A stretch of DNA of 55,131 nt from Exiguobacterium sibiricum 7-3 (GTDB taxonomy: Bacteria; Bacillota; Bacilli; Exiguobacteriales; Exiguobacteriaceae), in NCBI RefSeq assembly GCF_000620865.1, contig NZ_JHZS01000004.1:1-55131 (forward strand), written 5' to 3'. Made by a program: the position numbers and the translations under genes. Positions within the stretch are counted from its first letter, which is position 1. Every line of letters starts with the position of its first letter. The notes under the pieces were generated by a model. It was given only the letters and a program-made list of their open reading frames with translations. It made no database searches and was not told where the DNA came from. Positions 41,233-51,592 of the stretch are shown piece after piece.

Positions 41233-42521
41233 TGTTTCAAGCGATCTCCAATATGTGGCGCGTAGCCGACATTCGTCGGCGCATTCTCTTTACCTTGGCT
41301 CTGATTATCGTGTTCCGTATCGGTGCACATATCCCAGTCCCAATGGTAAACACTGAAGTATTCAAGATTGACCAGAATGGTATTCTTGGTTTCTTGAATT
41401 CCTTCGGCGGGAATGCTTTGCAGAATTTCTCACTCTTTGCGATGGGAATCATGCCGTATATCACGGCCTCGATCGTTGTCCAACTCTTACAGATGGACGT
41501 TGTTCCAAAGTTTGCCGAATGGGCAAAACAAGGAGAGGCGGGCCGTAAGAAGTTAGCAACGGTAACGCGCTATGGAACGATCGTACTCGGCTTAGTCCAA
41601 GCGTTTGGAATCGCGCTTGGATTTAACCGTATCTACCCAGGTCTTGTCGATGAGCAATACGGCACCTGGACGTACGTTATGATTGCACTTGTTTTGACGG
41701 CGGGTACCGCATTCTTGATGTTCCTCGGTGAACTCATTACGGAGAAGGGCATTGGTAACGGGATATCAATGATCATCTTCGCTGGGATTGTCGCAGGCTT
41801 CCCGAACGCGTTCCGTCAGATTTATGAAACAAAGCTCCAAAATGCAGGGGATGCTTTGTTTGTCAATGTGCTTTATATCGTACTGTTGCTTTTAATCATC
41901 ATCGCGGTCATCGTCGGAGTCATCTATGTGCAGCAAGCTGCCCGGAAGATTCCGATCCAGTACGCTAAGCGTACGGTGAACCGTGCGCCAGTAGGCGGTC
42001 AATCGACACACTTGCCGATTAAACTGAATGCTGCTGGTGTTATCCCAGTTATCTTCGCTGTATCGTTCATGGTGACGCCACCAACGGTTGCAAGTTTCTT
42101 TGCAAGTCCGGAAAATGCGACGAAGATCCGTGACATTTTCGACTATACGAGTCCAATCGGTATGTCGATCTATGTGGCACTGATCATTGCATTTTCTTAC
42201 TTCTATACATTCGTTCAGGTCAATCCGGAACAAATGGCAGAGAACCTTCAAAAACAAGGCGGATACATTCCTGGTATTCGTCCTGGTAAGCAAACGGAAC
42301 AGTACATCACGAAGATCCTGTACCGTCTGACATTCTTCGGCTCACTCTTCCTCGCTGTCATCGCGGTGACGCCAACGTTCTTTATTAAGTTCGCTGGTTT
42401 ACCGAACTCGGTGCAGATTGGTGGAACAAGCCTGTTGATCGTCATCGGTGTAGGTCTTGAGACGATGAAACAGATTGAAAGTCAACTGGTTAAACGACAC
42501 TACAAAGGCTTTATCCGATAA
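41232..42521 (+). CDS. secY: Protein translocase subunit SecY
   Basis: SecY is the channel of the Sec translocon in the plasma membrane. The 429-residue protein has about ten hydrophobic segments, beginning near ILFTLALIIVFRIGAHIPVP. It retains the plug and pore region and the cytosolic loop GIRPGKQTEQYI needed for SecA. It begins in TAATG overlap with rplO. SecE is at 15260. Confidence 0.97.
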   Translation: MFQAISNMWRVADIRRRILFTLALIIVFRIGAHIPVPMVNTEVFKIDQNGILGFLNSFGGNALQNFSLFAMGIMPYITASIVVQLLQMDVVPKFAEWAKQGEAGRKKLATVTRYGTIVLGLVQAFGIALGFNRIYPGLVDEQYGTWTYVMIALVLTAGTAFLMFLGELITEKGIGNGISMIIFAGIVAGFPNAFRQIYETKLQNAGDALFVNVLYIVLLLLIIIAVIVGVIYVQQAARKIPIQYAKRTVNRAPVGGQSTHLPIKLNAAGVIPVIFAVSFMVTPPTVASFFASPENATKIRDIFDYTSPIGMSIYVALIIAFSYFYTFVQVNPEQMAENLQKQGGYIPGIRPGKQTEQYITKILYRLTFFGSLFLAVIAVTPTFFIKFAGLPNSVQIGGTSLLIVIGVGLETMKQIESQLVKRHYKGFIR

Positions 42522-43240
<719 letters not shown>

Positions 43241-43241
<1 letters not shown>

Positions 43242-43993
43242 TGATCATTACGAAAGCGCCGCGTGAAATCGACATCATGCGTCAGGCGGGACAAATCGTC
43301 GCCCGGACGCATAAGGAGCTGAAAACTCATATTCGTCCAGGGATCACAACGGGGCAACTCGATGCGATTGCTGAACGCTATATTCGAAGTCAAGGGGCAA
43401 CACCATCGTTTAAAGGTTATAATGGGTTTACTGGCAGCATCTGTGCTTCAGTAAATGAAGAACTTGTCCATGGTATTCCGGGTGACCGCGTACTCCACGA
43501 TGGAGACATCATCTCGATTGATATCGGGGCGGAGTATAACGGATATCACGGAGATTCAGCCTGGACATATCCGGTAGGTACAATCTCTGAAGAGACGAAG
43601 CGGTTACTTGACGTAACTGAAGAATCTCTGTATAAAGGATTGGAGCGCGCCAAAGCTGGCGTGCACCTGACAGATATTTCGCATGCGATTCAGTCACATG
43701 TTGAAGCAGCGAATTTTTCTGTAGTCCGCGAATATGTGGGCCACGGCGTGGGACAAAATTTGCATGAAGATCCGCAAATTCCACATTATGGACCACCGGG
43801 GAAAGGGCCGCGCCTGAAAACTGGCATGACCTTGGCGATTGAGCCAATGGTTAATGTCGGAAAACGCTATGTTCGCACGCTATCCGACAATTGGACGGTA
43901 GTGACAGTGGACGGTAGCATGTGCGCCCACTTTGAGCACACCATCGCCATCACAGACGAAGGCTACGAGATCTTAACGGTCGATGCAGAGTGA
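43241..43993 (+). CDS. map: Methionine aminopeptidase, type I
   Basis: MetAP removes N-terminal methionine from new proteins. The 250-residue enzyme has the pita-bread fold with metal ligands in [32 protein letters not shown] and [10 protein letters not shown]. The start ATG 43241 overlaps the adk stop. The later gap of 150 bases before infA lacks the small KOW-domain gene found in B. subtilis at this place. Confidence 0.97.
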
Positions 43994-44143
43994 GCTGTGC
44001 GCGTTATTGGTGTCACCTTTCTATAAGCCGCTATCCACTCGTGTTTGTGACCGATGATTCTCTCACGGCTACTGTAGAAAGCCCCTAAGCGCTACAAATC
44101 GTCTGGGCTCCCAATCAACTTTATAGAGAAAGGGGTATAATTG

Positions 44144-44362
44144 ATGGCGAAACAAGATGTAATCGAAGTGGAAGGTACGGTTATCGAACCGCTTCCAAAC
44201 GCGATGTTTAAGGTGGAGTTAGAAAACGGCCACACGGTCCTCGCGCACGTCTCAGGAAAAATTCGGATGCACTTCATTCGGATCCTACCAGGAGATAAAG
44301 TAACGGTTGAGTTGTCACCATACGACTTGACTCGCGGACGGATCACATACCGTTTCAAATAA
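44144..44362 (+). CDS. infA: Translation initiation factor IF-1
   Basis: IF-1 occupies the A site during initiation. The 72-residue OB-fold protein begins [24 protein letters not shown] and ends with [12 protein letters not shown]. The start ATG 44144 follows AGAAAGGGG; a TTG three bases earlier is a weaker option. The gap before it carries no gene. Confidence 0.97.
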   Translation: MAKQDVIEVEGTVIEPLPNAMFKVELENGHTVLAHVSGKIRMHFIRILPGDKVTVELSPYDLTRGRITYRFK

Positions 44363-44509
<147 letters not shown>

Positions 44510-44528
44510 TAAACAAGGAGGTGCACAC

Positions 44529-44894
44529 ATGGCACGTATTGCTGGTGTAGATATTCCACGTGAGAAACGCATCGTTATCTCACTCACTTACATCTATGGT
44601 GTTGGTAAAACGACTGCTCAGAAAGTCTTGAAAGAAGCTGGTATCTCTGAAGATACTCGTACTCGTGAATTGACTGAAGAACAACTCAACCAACTCCGTG
44701 ATGGATTAGATAAAGTAAAAGTTGAGGGTGACCTTCGTCGTGAAATCTCACTCAACATCAAACGTTTGATCGAAATCGGTTGCTACCGTGGTGTTCGTCA
44801 CCGTCGTGGTCTTCCAGTTCGTGGTCAAAACACTAAAAACAACTCGCGTACTCGTAAAGGCCCACGCCGTACAGTAGCGAACAAGAAGAAGTAA
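44529..44894 (+). CDS. rpsM: Small ribosomal subunit protein uS13
   Basis: S13 forms the A-site finger bridge in the 30S head. The 121-residue protein begins [26 protein letters not shown] and has the basic C-terminal tail [29 protein letters not shown]. The start ATG 44529 follows AAGGAGGTGC. Confidence 0.98.
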   Translation: MARIAGVDIPREKRIVISLTYIYGVGKTTAQKVLKEAGISEDTRTRELTEEQLNQLRDGLDKVKVEGDLRREISLNIKRLIEIGCYRGVRHRRGLPVRGQNTKNNSRTRKGPRRTVANKKK

Positions 44895-44910
44895 GGGAGG
44901 GTAAACTAAG

Positions 44911-45306
44911 ATGGCAAAACGTAAACAGAATGTTCGTAGTAAACGTAAAGTCAAAAAGAATATTGAATCTGGTATCGTGCATATCCGTTCAACATTCAAC
45001 AACACAATCGTTACGATCACTGACATGCAAGGGAATGCAATCTCTTGGGCAACTGCAGGTAACATGGGCTTCAAAGGCTCACGTAAATCAACTCCATTTG
45101 CTGCGCAACTCGCTTCTGAAACTGCTGCGAAAACAGCAATGGATAACGGTATGCGTACTGTAGAAGTTAACGTTAAAGGTCCTGGTGCAGGTCGTGAAGC
45201 TGCAATCCGTGCGCTCCAAGCAATCGGTCTTGAAGTAACAGCGATCCGTGACGTAACTCCAGTTCCACACAACGGTTGCCGCCCTCCAAAACGTCGTCGC
45301 GTGTAA
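44911..45306 (+). CDS. rpsK: Small ribosomal subunit protein uS11
   Basis: S11 lies on the platform near the mRNA exit. The 131-residue protein begins [21 protein letters not shown] and has [23 protein letters not shown] and the C-terminal signature [18 protein letters not shown]. The start ATG 44911 follows AAGGGAGGGT. Confidence 0.98.
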   Translation: MAKRKQNVRSKRKVKKNIESGIVHIRSTFNNTIVTITDMQGNAISWATAGNMGFKGSRKSTPFAAQLASETAAKTAMDNGMRTVEVNVKGPGAGREAAIRALQAIGLEVTAIRDVTPVPHNGCRPPKRRRV

Positions 45307-45443
45307 CCCGTCTTGTACTGCAAAGCGGGAATTCGAGTAGACTTTCGTTGATCGTTTGACCAAGCAAGGCAGTAGAAACGTACACAAGACGGTTGGCGAT
45401 TGAACGCGATGGCCAACATGACGATATTCAAGGAGGGGTTCAG

Positions 45444-46388
45444 ATGATCGAAATCGAAAAGCCGAAGATTGAAACGGTCGAATTAAGCGATAACGCTACG
45501 TTTGGTAAATTCGTGGTAGAACCGCTTGAACGTGGATTCGGTACAACGCTTGGCAACTCATTGCGTCGTATCCTATTATCTTCACTTCCGGGTGCTGCAG
45601 TTACTGCAGTCCAAATCGATGGCGTTCTTCATGAGTTCTCGACGATTGATGGCGTTGTAGAAGACGTTACCCAAATCATCTTGAACCTTAAGAAACTCGC
45701 CCTCAAAGTTTACTCGGAAGAAGAGAAAACACTTGAGATCGATATTCAAGGCGCCGGCGTTGTTACTGCTGCGAACATTACGCATGACAGCGACGTCGAA
45801 ATCCTCAACCCAGAACTCCACATCGCAACACTTGCAGAAGGTGCATCACTTCATATGCGTCTGACAGCTCGTCGTGGCCGTGGTTACGTTCAGGCTGAAG
45901 ATAACAAACGGGACGATATGCCAATCGGCGTCATTCCAATTGATTCGATTTACACGCCAATTCAACGTGTAAACTATCAAGTTGAAAAAACACGTGTTGG
46001 TCAAGATGCGAGCTTCGATAAGTTGACGCTTGATGTTTGGACGGACGGTTCAATCCGCCCGGAAGAAGCAGTGTCACTCGGTGCAAAAATCATGACAGAA
46101 CACTTAAACATCTTTGTTGGTCTTACAGACGAAGCGCTCCATGCCGAAATCATGGTCGAAAAGGAAGAAGATCAGAAAGAAAAAGTACTTGAAATGACGA
46201 TCGAAGAACTCGATCTTTCAGTTCGTTCGTACAACTGTTTGAAACGTGCCGGCATCAATACGGTTCAAGAACTCGCGAACAAGAGCGAAGACGAGATGAT
46301 GAAAGTTCGTAACCTCGGACGTAAATCACTCGAAGAAGTTCAAGCGAAGCTCGATGAACTCGGACTGGGCCTACGTAAAGAAGACTAA
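45444..46388 (+). CDS. rpoA: DNA-directed RNA polymerase subunit alpha
   Basis: RpoA assembles core polymerase and touches UP elements and activators with its C-terminal domain. The 314-residue protein has the dimerisation domain ([21 protein letters not shown]) and C-terminal domain ([40 protein letters not shown]). The start ATG 45444 follows AAGGAGGGGTT; the in-frame ATG at 45393 falls in the rpsK-rpoA gap and lacks a good site. Confidence 0.98.
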   Translation: MIEIEKPKIETVELSDNATFGKFVVEPLERGFGTTLGNSLRRILLSSLPGAAVTAVQIDGVLHEFSTIDGVVEDVTQIILNLKKLALKVYSEEEKTLEIDIQGAGVVTAANITHDSDVEILNPELHIATLAEGASLHMRLTARRGRGYVQAEDNKRDDMPIGVIPIDSIYTPIQRVNYQVEKTRVGQDASFDKLTLDVWTDGSIRPEEAVSLGAKIMTEHLNIFVGLTDEALHAEIMVEKEEDQKEKVLEMTIEELDLSVRSYNCLKRAGINTVQELANKSEDEMMKVRNLGRKSLEEVQAKLDELGLGLRKED

Positions 46389-46421
46389 AACTATTAATTG
46401 CACGAAGGAGGGAATCCATCC

Positions 46422-46793
46422 ATGGCATACTCGAAATTAGGCCGTACAAGCTCACAACGTAAGGCACTTTTGCGTGACCTTGCGACTGATCTCATCATCA
46501 ATGAGCGTATCCAAACTACAGAACAAAAAGCGAAGGAACTTCGTCCAGTCGTTGAGAAACTCATCACTTTAGGTAAACGCGGTGATCTCCACGCTCGTCG
46601 TCAAGTTGCATCGTTCGTTCGTCGCGAAGCTGCTGGTCAAAACGAAGCTGGTAAAACACAAGATGCAATCCAAAAATTGTTTGCTGATGTTGCTCCACGT
46701 TTTGCTGAGCGTCAAGGTGGTTACACACGTATCATGAAAATGGGACCACGTCGTGGTGACGGCGCAGAAATGGTCATCATCGAACTCGTTTAA
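46422..46793 (+). CDS. rplQ: Large ribosomal subunit protein bL17
   Basis: L17 sits at the tunnel exit. The 123-residue protein begins [25 protein letters not shown] and has [27 protein letters not shown]. The start ATG 46422 follows AAGGAGGGAATCC. It ends the S10-spc-alpha block. Confidence 0.97.
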   Translation: MAYSKLGRTSSQRKALLRDLATDLIINERIQTTEQKAKELRPVVEKLITLGKRGDLHARRQVASFVRREAAGQNEAGKTQDAIQKLFADVAPRFAERQGGYTRIMKMGPRRGDGAEMVIIELV

Positions 46794-46811
46794 TTTTTAA
46801 ATGATTCGAAT

Positions 46812-46846
46812 AAAAGGGCAGTGCGTAACTCGCTTCTGCCCTTTTG
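46812..46846 (+). terminator. Terminator of the S10-spc-alpha block
   Basis: AAAAGGGCAG (46812-46821) pairs with CTGCCCTTTT (46836-46845), with a GCG/CGC core in the loop side. It lies 18 bases after the rplQ stop. Confidence 0.9.
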
Positions 46847-46888
46847 TTACAAATGAAATTATTTTGATTTGATGAAGGAGGAGCAGAC

Positions 46889-47719
46889 ATGACAAAGCTG
46901 ATTGAGTTGGAACAGGTGACGTACCGTTACCCGGAACAAGAACAACCAGCCTTACGGAATGTCTCTCTTTCGATTCATTCGCAGGAATGGGTCGCGATCG
47001 TTGGACACAACGGCTCTGGAAAATCAACGCTGACGAAGTTGTTTAACGGATTGTTGCTTCCTGAAGAAGGAACGGTTACTGTCAACGAGACATTCTCGAG
47101 TGCAGTGCCGGAGCAACTGTGGGAGATGCGCCGTGCAATCGGTATCGTCTTTCAAAATCCGGATAATCAATTCGTTGGCACGACCGTGCGCGACGACGTG
47201 GCATTTGCCCTGGAAAACTGGGGTGTGCCACGCGAGGAAATGGTTCGTCGTATCGACGACAGTCTAGCGCGCGTTGGCCTTACGGATTTTGTTGATCGGG
47301 AACCTCATCAACTATCCGGCGGACAGAAGCAGCGTGTCGCAATCGCCTCGGCGCTTGCGATGCGCCCTGATGTTCTCGTGCTCGATGAAGCGACATCGAT
47401 GCTTGATCCGATTGCACGAACTGAGGTTATGTCGACCGTCCAGGAATTATATGAGCAACACCCGATGGCCGTCGTTGCCATTACACATGAACTCGATGAA
47501 GTCTTACGGGCCAGTCGTGTCATTGTCATGGATGCGGGGCAAATCGTTTTAGAAGGTACACCGCAAGAGGTGTTTGCACAATCCGCGTTTCTTGAGCAGA
47601 TTGGACTAGATGTTCCATTCGTCGTCCGGGTGCAGGAGCAACTTTCGGCACGTGGTCTTACTTATGAGGACACGATACTAGATGAAAGAGACTTGGTGAA
47701 CCGCTTATGCCAATCTTAA
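46889..47719 (+). CDS. ecfA1: ECF transporter ATP-binding protein EcfA1
   Basis: EcfA1 is one of two ATPases of the shared energy-coupling module that powers vitamin-binding S components. The 276-residue protein has Walker A GHNGSGKST at residues 39-47, Q-loop QNPDNQF, signature LSGGQ, and Walker B VLVLDEAT. The start ATG 46889 follows AAGGAGGAGC. It overlaps ecfA2 by 13 bases. No S-component gene is adjacent, which fits a group II ECF system. Confidence 0.95.
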   Translation: MTKLIELEQVTYRYPEQEQPALRNVSLSIHSQEWVAIVGHNGSGKSTLTKLFNGLLLPEEGTVTVNETFSSAVPEQLWEMRRAIGIVFQNPDNQFVGTTVRDDVAFALENWGVPREEMVRRIDDSLARVGLTDFVDREPHQLSGGQKQRVAIASALAMRPDVLVLDEATSMLDPIARTEVMSTVQELYEQHPMAVVAITHELDEVLRASRVIVMDAGQIVLEGTPQEVFAQSAFLEQIGLDVPFVVRVQEQLSARGLTYEDTILDERDLVNRLCQS

Positions 47720-48564
47720 TCCAGGAATTGAATTATACGTACCAACTCAATAGTCCGTTTGAACGAGTCGCGCTGCGTGATGTGAATCTTGAGATTCCGT
47801 CAGGGGCGCTTGTTGCGTTTGTGGGGCATACCGGTTCCGGAAAATCCACGCTCGTCCAACATATTAACGGCTTGTTGAAACCAACTGCCGGTAAGGTACA
47901 GGTTGATGACATCATCATCGAACCAAAACGAAAACAAGATTTAAAGGCGCTCCGTAAACGGGTGGGTCTTGTCTTTCAGTATCCGGAATATCAATTGTTC
48001 GAAGAAACCGTCTTGAAAGATGTCATGTTTGGTCCAATGAACTTTGGTCATACACCGGCAGAGGCAGAACGGTTAGCGAAAGATGCCTTACGTACCGTGG
48101 GACTCGATGAAGTCTTCTGGTCACGTTCTCCGTTTGACCTGTCTGGTGGGCAAATGAGGCGTGTTGCGATTGCGGGCGTACTCGCTAGTCAACCAGACGT
48201 GTTGATCGTCGATGAACCAACAGCAGGACTTGATCCACAAGGACGAAAGCAGATGCTGTCTCTTTTCGCTGAGCTGCATGCGCAATCAGGAATGACCTTG
48301 CTGTTGATTACACACGATATGGATCAAGTCCTTGAGTATACGAACCGGGTCGTCGTCATGGAAGAGGGACAAGTCGCGTATGACGGAGAACCAATGGGTC
48401 TATTCCGTCAAGAAACGTTACTGCGTCAATTCCATCTCGATTTACCCCACGTTTTGGCGTTTGCTTGGAGGATGGCCGATCAATTGAAACAGCCACGCCC
48501 GTCGCTTCAGACGGAAGCGGAATTGATTGAATGGATTTTGCATGTACGGGGGGACGGACGATGA
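47707..48564 (+). CDS. ecfA2: ECF transporter ATP-binding protein EcfA2
   Basis: EcfA2 pairs with EcfA1 to drive the ECF module. The 285-residue protein has Walker A GHTGSGKST at residues 40-48, Q-loop FQYPEYQLFEETV, signature DLSGGQM, and Walker B VLIVDEPTAG. The start overlaps ecfA1, and the stop overlaps ecfT as ATGA. Together these show a tightly coupled three-gene unit. Confidence 0.95.
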   Translation: MPILIQELNYTYQLNSPFERVALRDVNLEIPSGALVAFVGHTGSGKSTLVQHINGLLKPTAGKVQVDDIIIEPKRKQDLKALRKRVGLVFQYPEYQLFEETVLKDVMFGPMNFGHTPAEAERLAKDALRTVGLDEVFWSRSPFDLSGGQMRRVAIAGVLASQPDVLIVDEPTAGLDPQGRKQMLSLFAELHAQSGMTLLLITHDMDQVLEYTNRVVVMEEGQVAYDGEPMGLFRQETLLRQFHLDLPHVLAFAWRMADQLKQPRPSLQTEAELIEWILHVRGDGR

Positions 48565-49352
48565 TCGTAGGACAACATATACCAGGGTCGTCGTATTTAC
48601 ATCGTTCGTCGGCCGTCGCGAAAATCATTTTTGCCTTTTGTTTTATTCCTCTTGTGTTTTTAGCCAATAATGCAGCAACGAATATTTTTTTATTGCTGTT
48701 TACGTTTTTTGCTTTAGCGAGTAGTAAATTACCAATCCGTTACGTCTTAAAAGGGCTGCGACCGATTTTATTCTTAATCGTCTTTACGTTTATCATTCAG
48801 CTGTTGTTTACGCGTGAAGGGGCCATTCTGTTTGAATTTGGCTGGTTCAAGATTTATGAAGAAGGATTGCGTCTTGCCATCATCGTTTCGCTCCGGTTCT
48901 TTTACCTCGTATCGATTACGACACTCGTCACGTTGACGACGTCACCAATCGAACTGACGGATGCGATTGAGTTGTTACTCAAACCATTTAAAGTCGTCCG
49001 TGTCCCGACGCACGAGATTGCCTTGATGTTGTCGATTTCCCTTCGTTTCCTGCCGACCTTGGCAGAGGAGACGGAAAAAATCATGAAGGCACAGCAGGCG
49101 CGCGGTGTCGATTTATCGGCGGGTCCGATTAAAGAACGCTTACGGGCCATCATTCCTTTGCTGATTCCACTCTTCATCTCGGCGTTTAAACGGGCAGAAG
49201 ATCTTGCGACAGCGATGGAAGCCCGGGGATACCGGGGGGGCGAAGGACGGACACGACTCCGTGAGTCCAAATGGACAGGTCGCGACACGGGGCTGATTGT
49301 CCTTCTGATCGTCCTCGGACTGCTTCTAGTCTATTTACGGGGAGGCTTTTGA
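48561..49352 (+). CDS. ecfT: ECF transporter transmembrane protein EcfT
   Basis: EcfT couples the ATPases to S components in the membrane. The 263-residue protein has hydrophobic segments near residues 25-60, 75-100, 108-140 and at the C-terminus. It carries two Ala-Arg-Gly type coupling motifs (AQQARGVDL- and AMEARGYRGG). The start ATG 48561 is in ATGA overlap with ecfA2, behind GGGGGG. The stop shares a base with truA. Confidence 0.94.
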   Translation: MIVGQHIPGSSYLHRSSAVAKIIFAFCFIPLVFLANNAATNIFLLLFTFFALASSKLPIRYVLKGLRPILFLIVFTFIIQLLFTREGAILFEFGWFKIYEEGLRLAIIVSLRFFYLVSITTLVTLTTSPIELTDAIELLLKPFKVVRVPTHEIALMLSISLRFLPTLAEETEKIMKAQQARGVDLSAGPIKERLRAIIPLLIPLFISAFKRAEDLATAMEARGYRGGEGRTRLRESKWTGRDTGLIVLLIVLGLLLVYLRGGF

Positions 49353-50101
49353 TGCGACGCTTTAAATGTACGATTCAGTATGACGGGACGGACTATTCCG
49401 GGTACCAAGTACAACCGAACGGTCTGACGATTCAGGAAGTCCTCGAGAAGACGCTTGAGCGGATGCATAAGCACCCGGTCAAGGTGATTGGTTCCGGGCG
49501 TACGGATGCGCGTGTGCACGCACAGGGACAAGTCATTCATTTTGATACGGAACTGGCGATTGCACCTGCAAGCATGGTGAAGGCCCTAAATACGTTATTA
49601 CCGGACGATATTCGCGTTCGTGACTGTAAAGAGGTCGCTTCTGACTTCGAAGCAAGGTATGATGTAGTAGGGAAAGAGTATCGGTACTTCGTGCGCCGGA
49701 CGGAAGATGCGTTTCGACGTCATCAATCCGTCCTGATTCCGTATTCGCTCGATGTTGCGCAAATTCGTCTGGGATTAGCGCATTTAGTCGGGACTCATGA
49801 CTTCAGTTCGTTCTGTGTCGCGAAGACAGAGACGGACAATCGTGTTCGGACGATTTATGAAGCGGAACTGATTGAACAAGGAGAAGAACTGATTTTTCGT
49901 TTTCAGGGAAGCGGTTTTCTCTACAATCAGATTCGGATCATGGTCGGCACGTTGCTTGATGTCGGACGCGGTCGATTTGCCCCGAATGACATCAAACGAA
50001 TGCTCGAAGCGAAGGATCGAAACGTCGCTGGTGTGACGGCACCACCGCACGGGTTATACCTTTGGGAAGTTTTCTACCCAGAGTCTAAAAAAGGCATTTG
50101 A
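49352..50101 (+). CDS. truA: tRNA pseudouridine synthase A
   Basis: TruA makes pseudouridine at tRNA positions 38-40. The 249-residue protein begins MRRFKCTIQYDGTDYSGYQVQ and contains the catalytic aspartate in GSGRTDARVHAQGQ. The start ATG 49352 shares a base with the ecfT stop and follows GGAGGC. Its last bases overlap the -35 of the rplM promoter. This ecf-truA order is the same as in B. subtilis. Confidence 0.96.
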   Translation: MRRFKCTIQYDGTDYSGYQVQPNGLTIQEVLEKTLERMHKHPVKVIGSGRTDARVHAQGQVIHFDTELAIAPASMVKALNTLLPDDIRVRDCKEVASDFEARYDVVGKEYRYFVRRTEDAFRRHQSVLIPYSLDVAQIRLGLAHLVGTHDFSSFCVAKTETDNRVRTIYEAELIEQGEELIFRFQGSGFLYNQIRIMVGTLLDVGRGRFAPNDIKRMLEAKDRNVAGVTAPPHGLYLWEVFYPESKKGI

Positions 50102-50126
50102 CATTAGCCGCTAAAAAACATACAAT
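50098..50126 (+). promoter_or_regulatory. Promoter of rplM-rpsI, overlapping the truA stop
   Basis: A perfect TTGACA (50098-50103), 17 bases, then TACAAT (50121-50126). The truA TGA stop lies inside the -35 element. Confidence 0.88.
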
Positions 50127-50132
50127 GTTTAT

Positions 50133-50250
50133 TGGCATTTCATTTATTATGAAACCACAATCTTAGCCCCGTACACCTAAGATTCTGATAGATTCAAACA
50201 GTGAATAAATGAAAAATCAAAAAAGAAATTTTTAAATTCCTTAGGAGGTA
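50133..50250 (+). promoter_or_regulatory. L13-type ribosomal protein leader
   Basis: TTTCATTTATT (50138-50148) pairs perfectly with AATAAATGAAA (50204-50214) as a closing stem. Inside it AATCTTAG (50159-50166) pairs with CTAAGATT (50177-50184). The position and layout fit the L13 leader known before rplM in Firmicutes. No terminator is visible, so control would be translational. Confidence 0.65.
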
Positions 50251-50256
50251 TTTTAC

Positions 50257-50694
50257 ATGCGCACAACTTTCATGGCGAAAGCTACTGATGTAGAACGCAA
50301 ATGGCTCCTTATCGACGCAGAAGGCAAAACACTCGGTCGTCTTTCGAGCGAAGTGGCTTCACTTCTCCGCGGTAAGCACAAACCTACGTTCACACCACAC
50401 GTTGACTGTGGGGATCACGTTATCCTCATCAACGTTGAGAAAATCGTATTAACTGGTAACAAACTCGACAAAAAGGTCTACTACCGTCACTCTGGTCATC
50501 CAGGCGGCTTGAAGCAGACTGTCGCACGCGACTTACTCGCTAACAAACCTGAGCGTATGCTTGAACTCGCGATCAAAGGGATGCTTCCAAAAGGTAGCCT
50601 CGGTCGTCAAATGTTCAACAAACTCCACGTTTACGCTGGAGATACTCATAAGCAAGAAGCACAACAACCAGAAGTTTACGAACTTCGCGGTTAA
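50257..50694 (+). CDS. rplM: Large ribosomal subunit protein uL13
   Basis: L13 is an early-assembly 50S protein. The 145-residue protein begins [20 protein letters not shown] and has [21 protein letters not shown] and [22 protein letters not shown]. The start ATG 50257 follows TTAGGAGGTAT. It is followed by rpsI 24 bases on, the usual pair. L13 probably autoregulates through the leader. Confidence 0.97.
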   Translation: MRTTFMAKATDVERKWLLIDAEGKTLGRLSSEVASLLRGKHKPTFTPHVDCGDHVILINVEKIVLTGNKLDKKVYYRHSGHPGGLKQTVARDLLANKPERMLELAIKGMLPKGSLGRQMFNKLHVYAGDTHKQEAQQPEVYELRG

Positions 50695-50718
50695 TACGAA
50701 TTTAGGAGGAACTACACG

Positions 50719-51111
50719 ATGGCAGATGTACGTTACTACGGCACTGGTCGCCGTAAAAGCGCGGCAGCTCGCGTTTTCCTCGTTGCTGGAGACGGTAAAG
50801 TCACAGTTAACGGGCGCGATATCAGCGAATACTTCGGTTATGAAACATTAATCATGACTGCAAAAGAACCACTTGTACTCACAGAAACAGAAGGCAAATA
50901 CGATATCATGGTAACGGTCAAAGGCGGCGGCTTCACTGGTCAAGCAGGCGCAATCCGTCACGGTATCTCACGTGCTCTTCTTCAAGCGGATCCAGACTTC
51001 CGTGGCACACTTAAAGCTAAAGGTTTCCTCACACGCGATGCTCGTATGAAAGAACGTAAAAAATACGGTCTCAAAGCAGCACGTCGTGCACCTCAGTTCT
51101 CAAAACGTTAA
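50719..51111 (+). CDS. rpsI: Small ribosomal subunit protein uS9
   Basis: S9 has a C-terminal tail that touches the P-site tRNA. The 130-residue protein begins [21 protein letters not shown] and ends with the conserved [14 protein letters not shown]. The start ATG 50719 follows TAGGAGGAAC. A terminator follows eight bases after the stop. Confidence 0.98.
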   Translation: MADVRYYGTGRRKSAAARVFLVAGDGKVTVNGRDISEYFGYETLIMTAKEPLVLTETEGKYDIMVTVKGGGFTGQAGAIRHGISRALLQADPDFRGTLKAKGFLTRDARMKERKKYGLKAARRAPQFSKR

Positions 51112-51118
51112 TCGTTTT

Positions 51119-51151
51119 ATCTCTCATCCTTACGGGTGGGAGATTTTTTTA
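51119..51151 (+). terminator. Intrinsic terminator after rpsI
   Basis: ATCTCTCATCC (51119-51129) pairs with GGGTGGGAGAT (51134-51144), using two G-U pairs, and seven T follow. Confidence 0.88.
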
Positions 51152-51153
51152 TG

Positions 51154-51194
51154 CAAAAAAACCGCTTTCTGACCGGTAGCGGTCAGAAAGCGGT
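51154..51194 (-). terminator. Terminator of the small minus-strand gene
   Basis: ACCGCTTTCTGACC (51161-51174) pairs perfectly with GGTCAGAAAGCGGT (51181-51194). On the minus strand the helix is followed by seven T. It closes the gene at 51202-51492. Confidence 0.9.
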
Positions 51195-51201
51195 CTGTTG
51201 T

Positions 51202-51492
51202 TCAGAATGTACGACGTCGGATGGTTCGGATGAGGAATAAAAGTGCCATCAAACCAATGAATGTCAGCGGAATGCTCCACAGGAAAAGATCCTTTAAAAA
51301 AGAAATAGGATCGTACGTCGTTTGTGAACCAACTTTACCAACAAAAGACGTGTCCTGACTTAATACCGTGCTGTTCTCGGGGAGAGTGGGCTGATAAGCC
51401 GCGTTCGCCTCATGCACCGTATTAAAGTAAATTGCATAACCAGTATGTAAGAGAACAGTCAAGATACCTGAGAAGGCAACCATCTTTTTCAT
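51202..51492 (-). CDS. Small predicted membrane protein of unknown function
   Basis: I do not recognise this 96-residue protein. It begins MKKMVAFSGILTVLLHTGYAIYF, which looks like a signal anchor or uncleaved signal. A polar middle of about 45 residues follows, and then a second hydrophobic segment near residues 70-90 (FLWSIPLTFIGLMALLFLI) ending with a basic tail RTIRRRTF. A GGAG ribosome-binding site lies about seven bases before the minus-strand ATG, and a strong terminator follows. It is the only minus-strand gene in the window. B. subtilis has ybaJ, ybaK and cwlD in this position. Expression and function are not known. Confidence 0.72.
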   Translation of the reverse strand: MKKMVAFSGILTVLLHTGYAIYFNTVHEANAAYQPTLPENSTVLSQDTSFVGKVGSQTTYDPISFLKDLFLWSIPLTFIGLMALLFLIRTIRRRTF

Positions 51493-51592
51493 CAAAAAAC
51501 TCCTTTTTCCGAATGATTTGTGAGGACATGTCCATCGATAAGTATACCGAATTCTGTTTTCGGGAACAGTCTACAAAGGAGTGTGGTGAACG

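Noticed and set aside
44748-45431. Minus-strand open frame of 227 codons opposite rpsM/rpsK
   Set aside because: It lies wholly opposite conserved ribosomal genes and the rpoA leader, lacks a ribosome-binding site, and has no recognisable domain.
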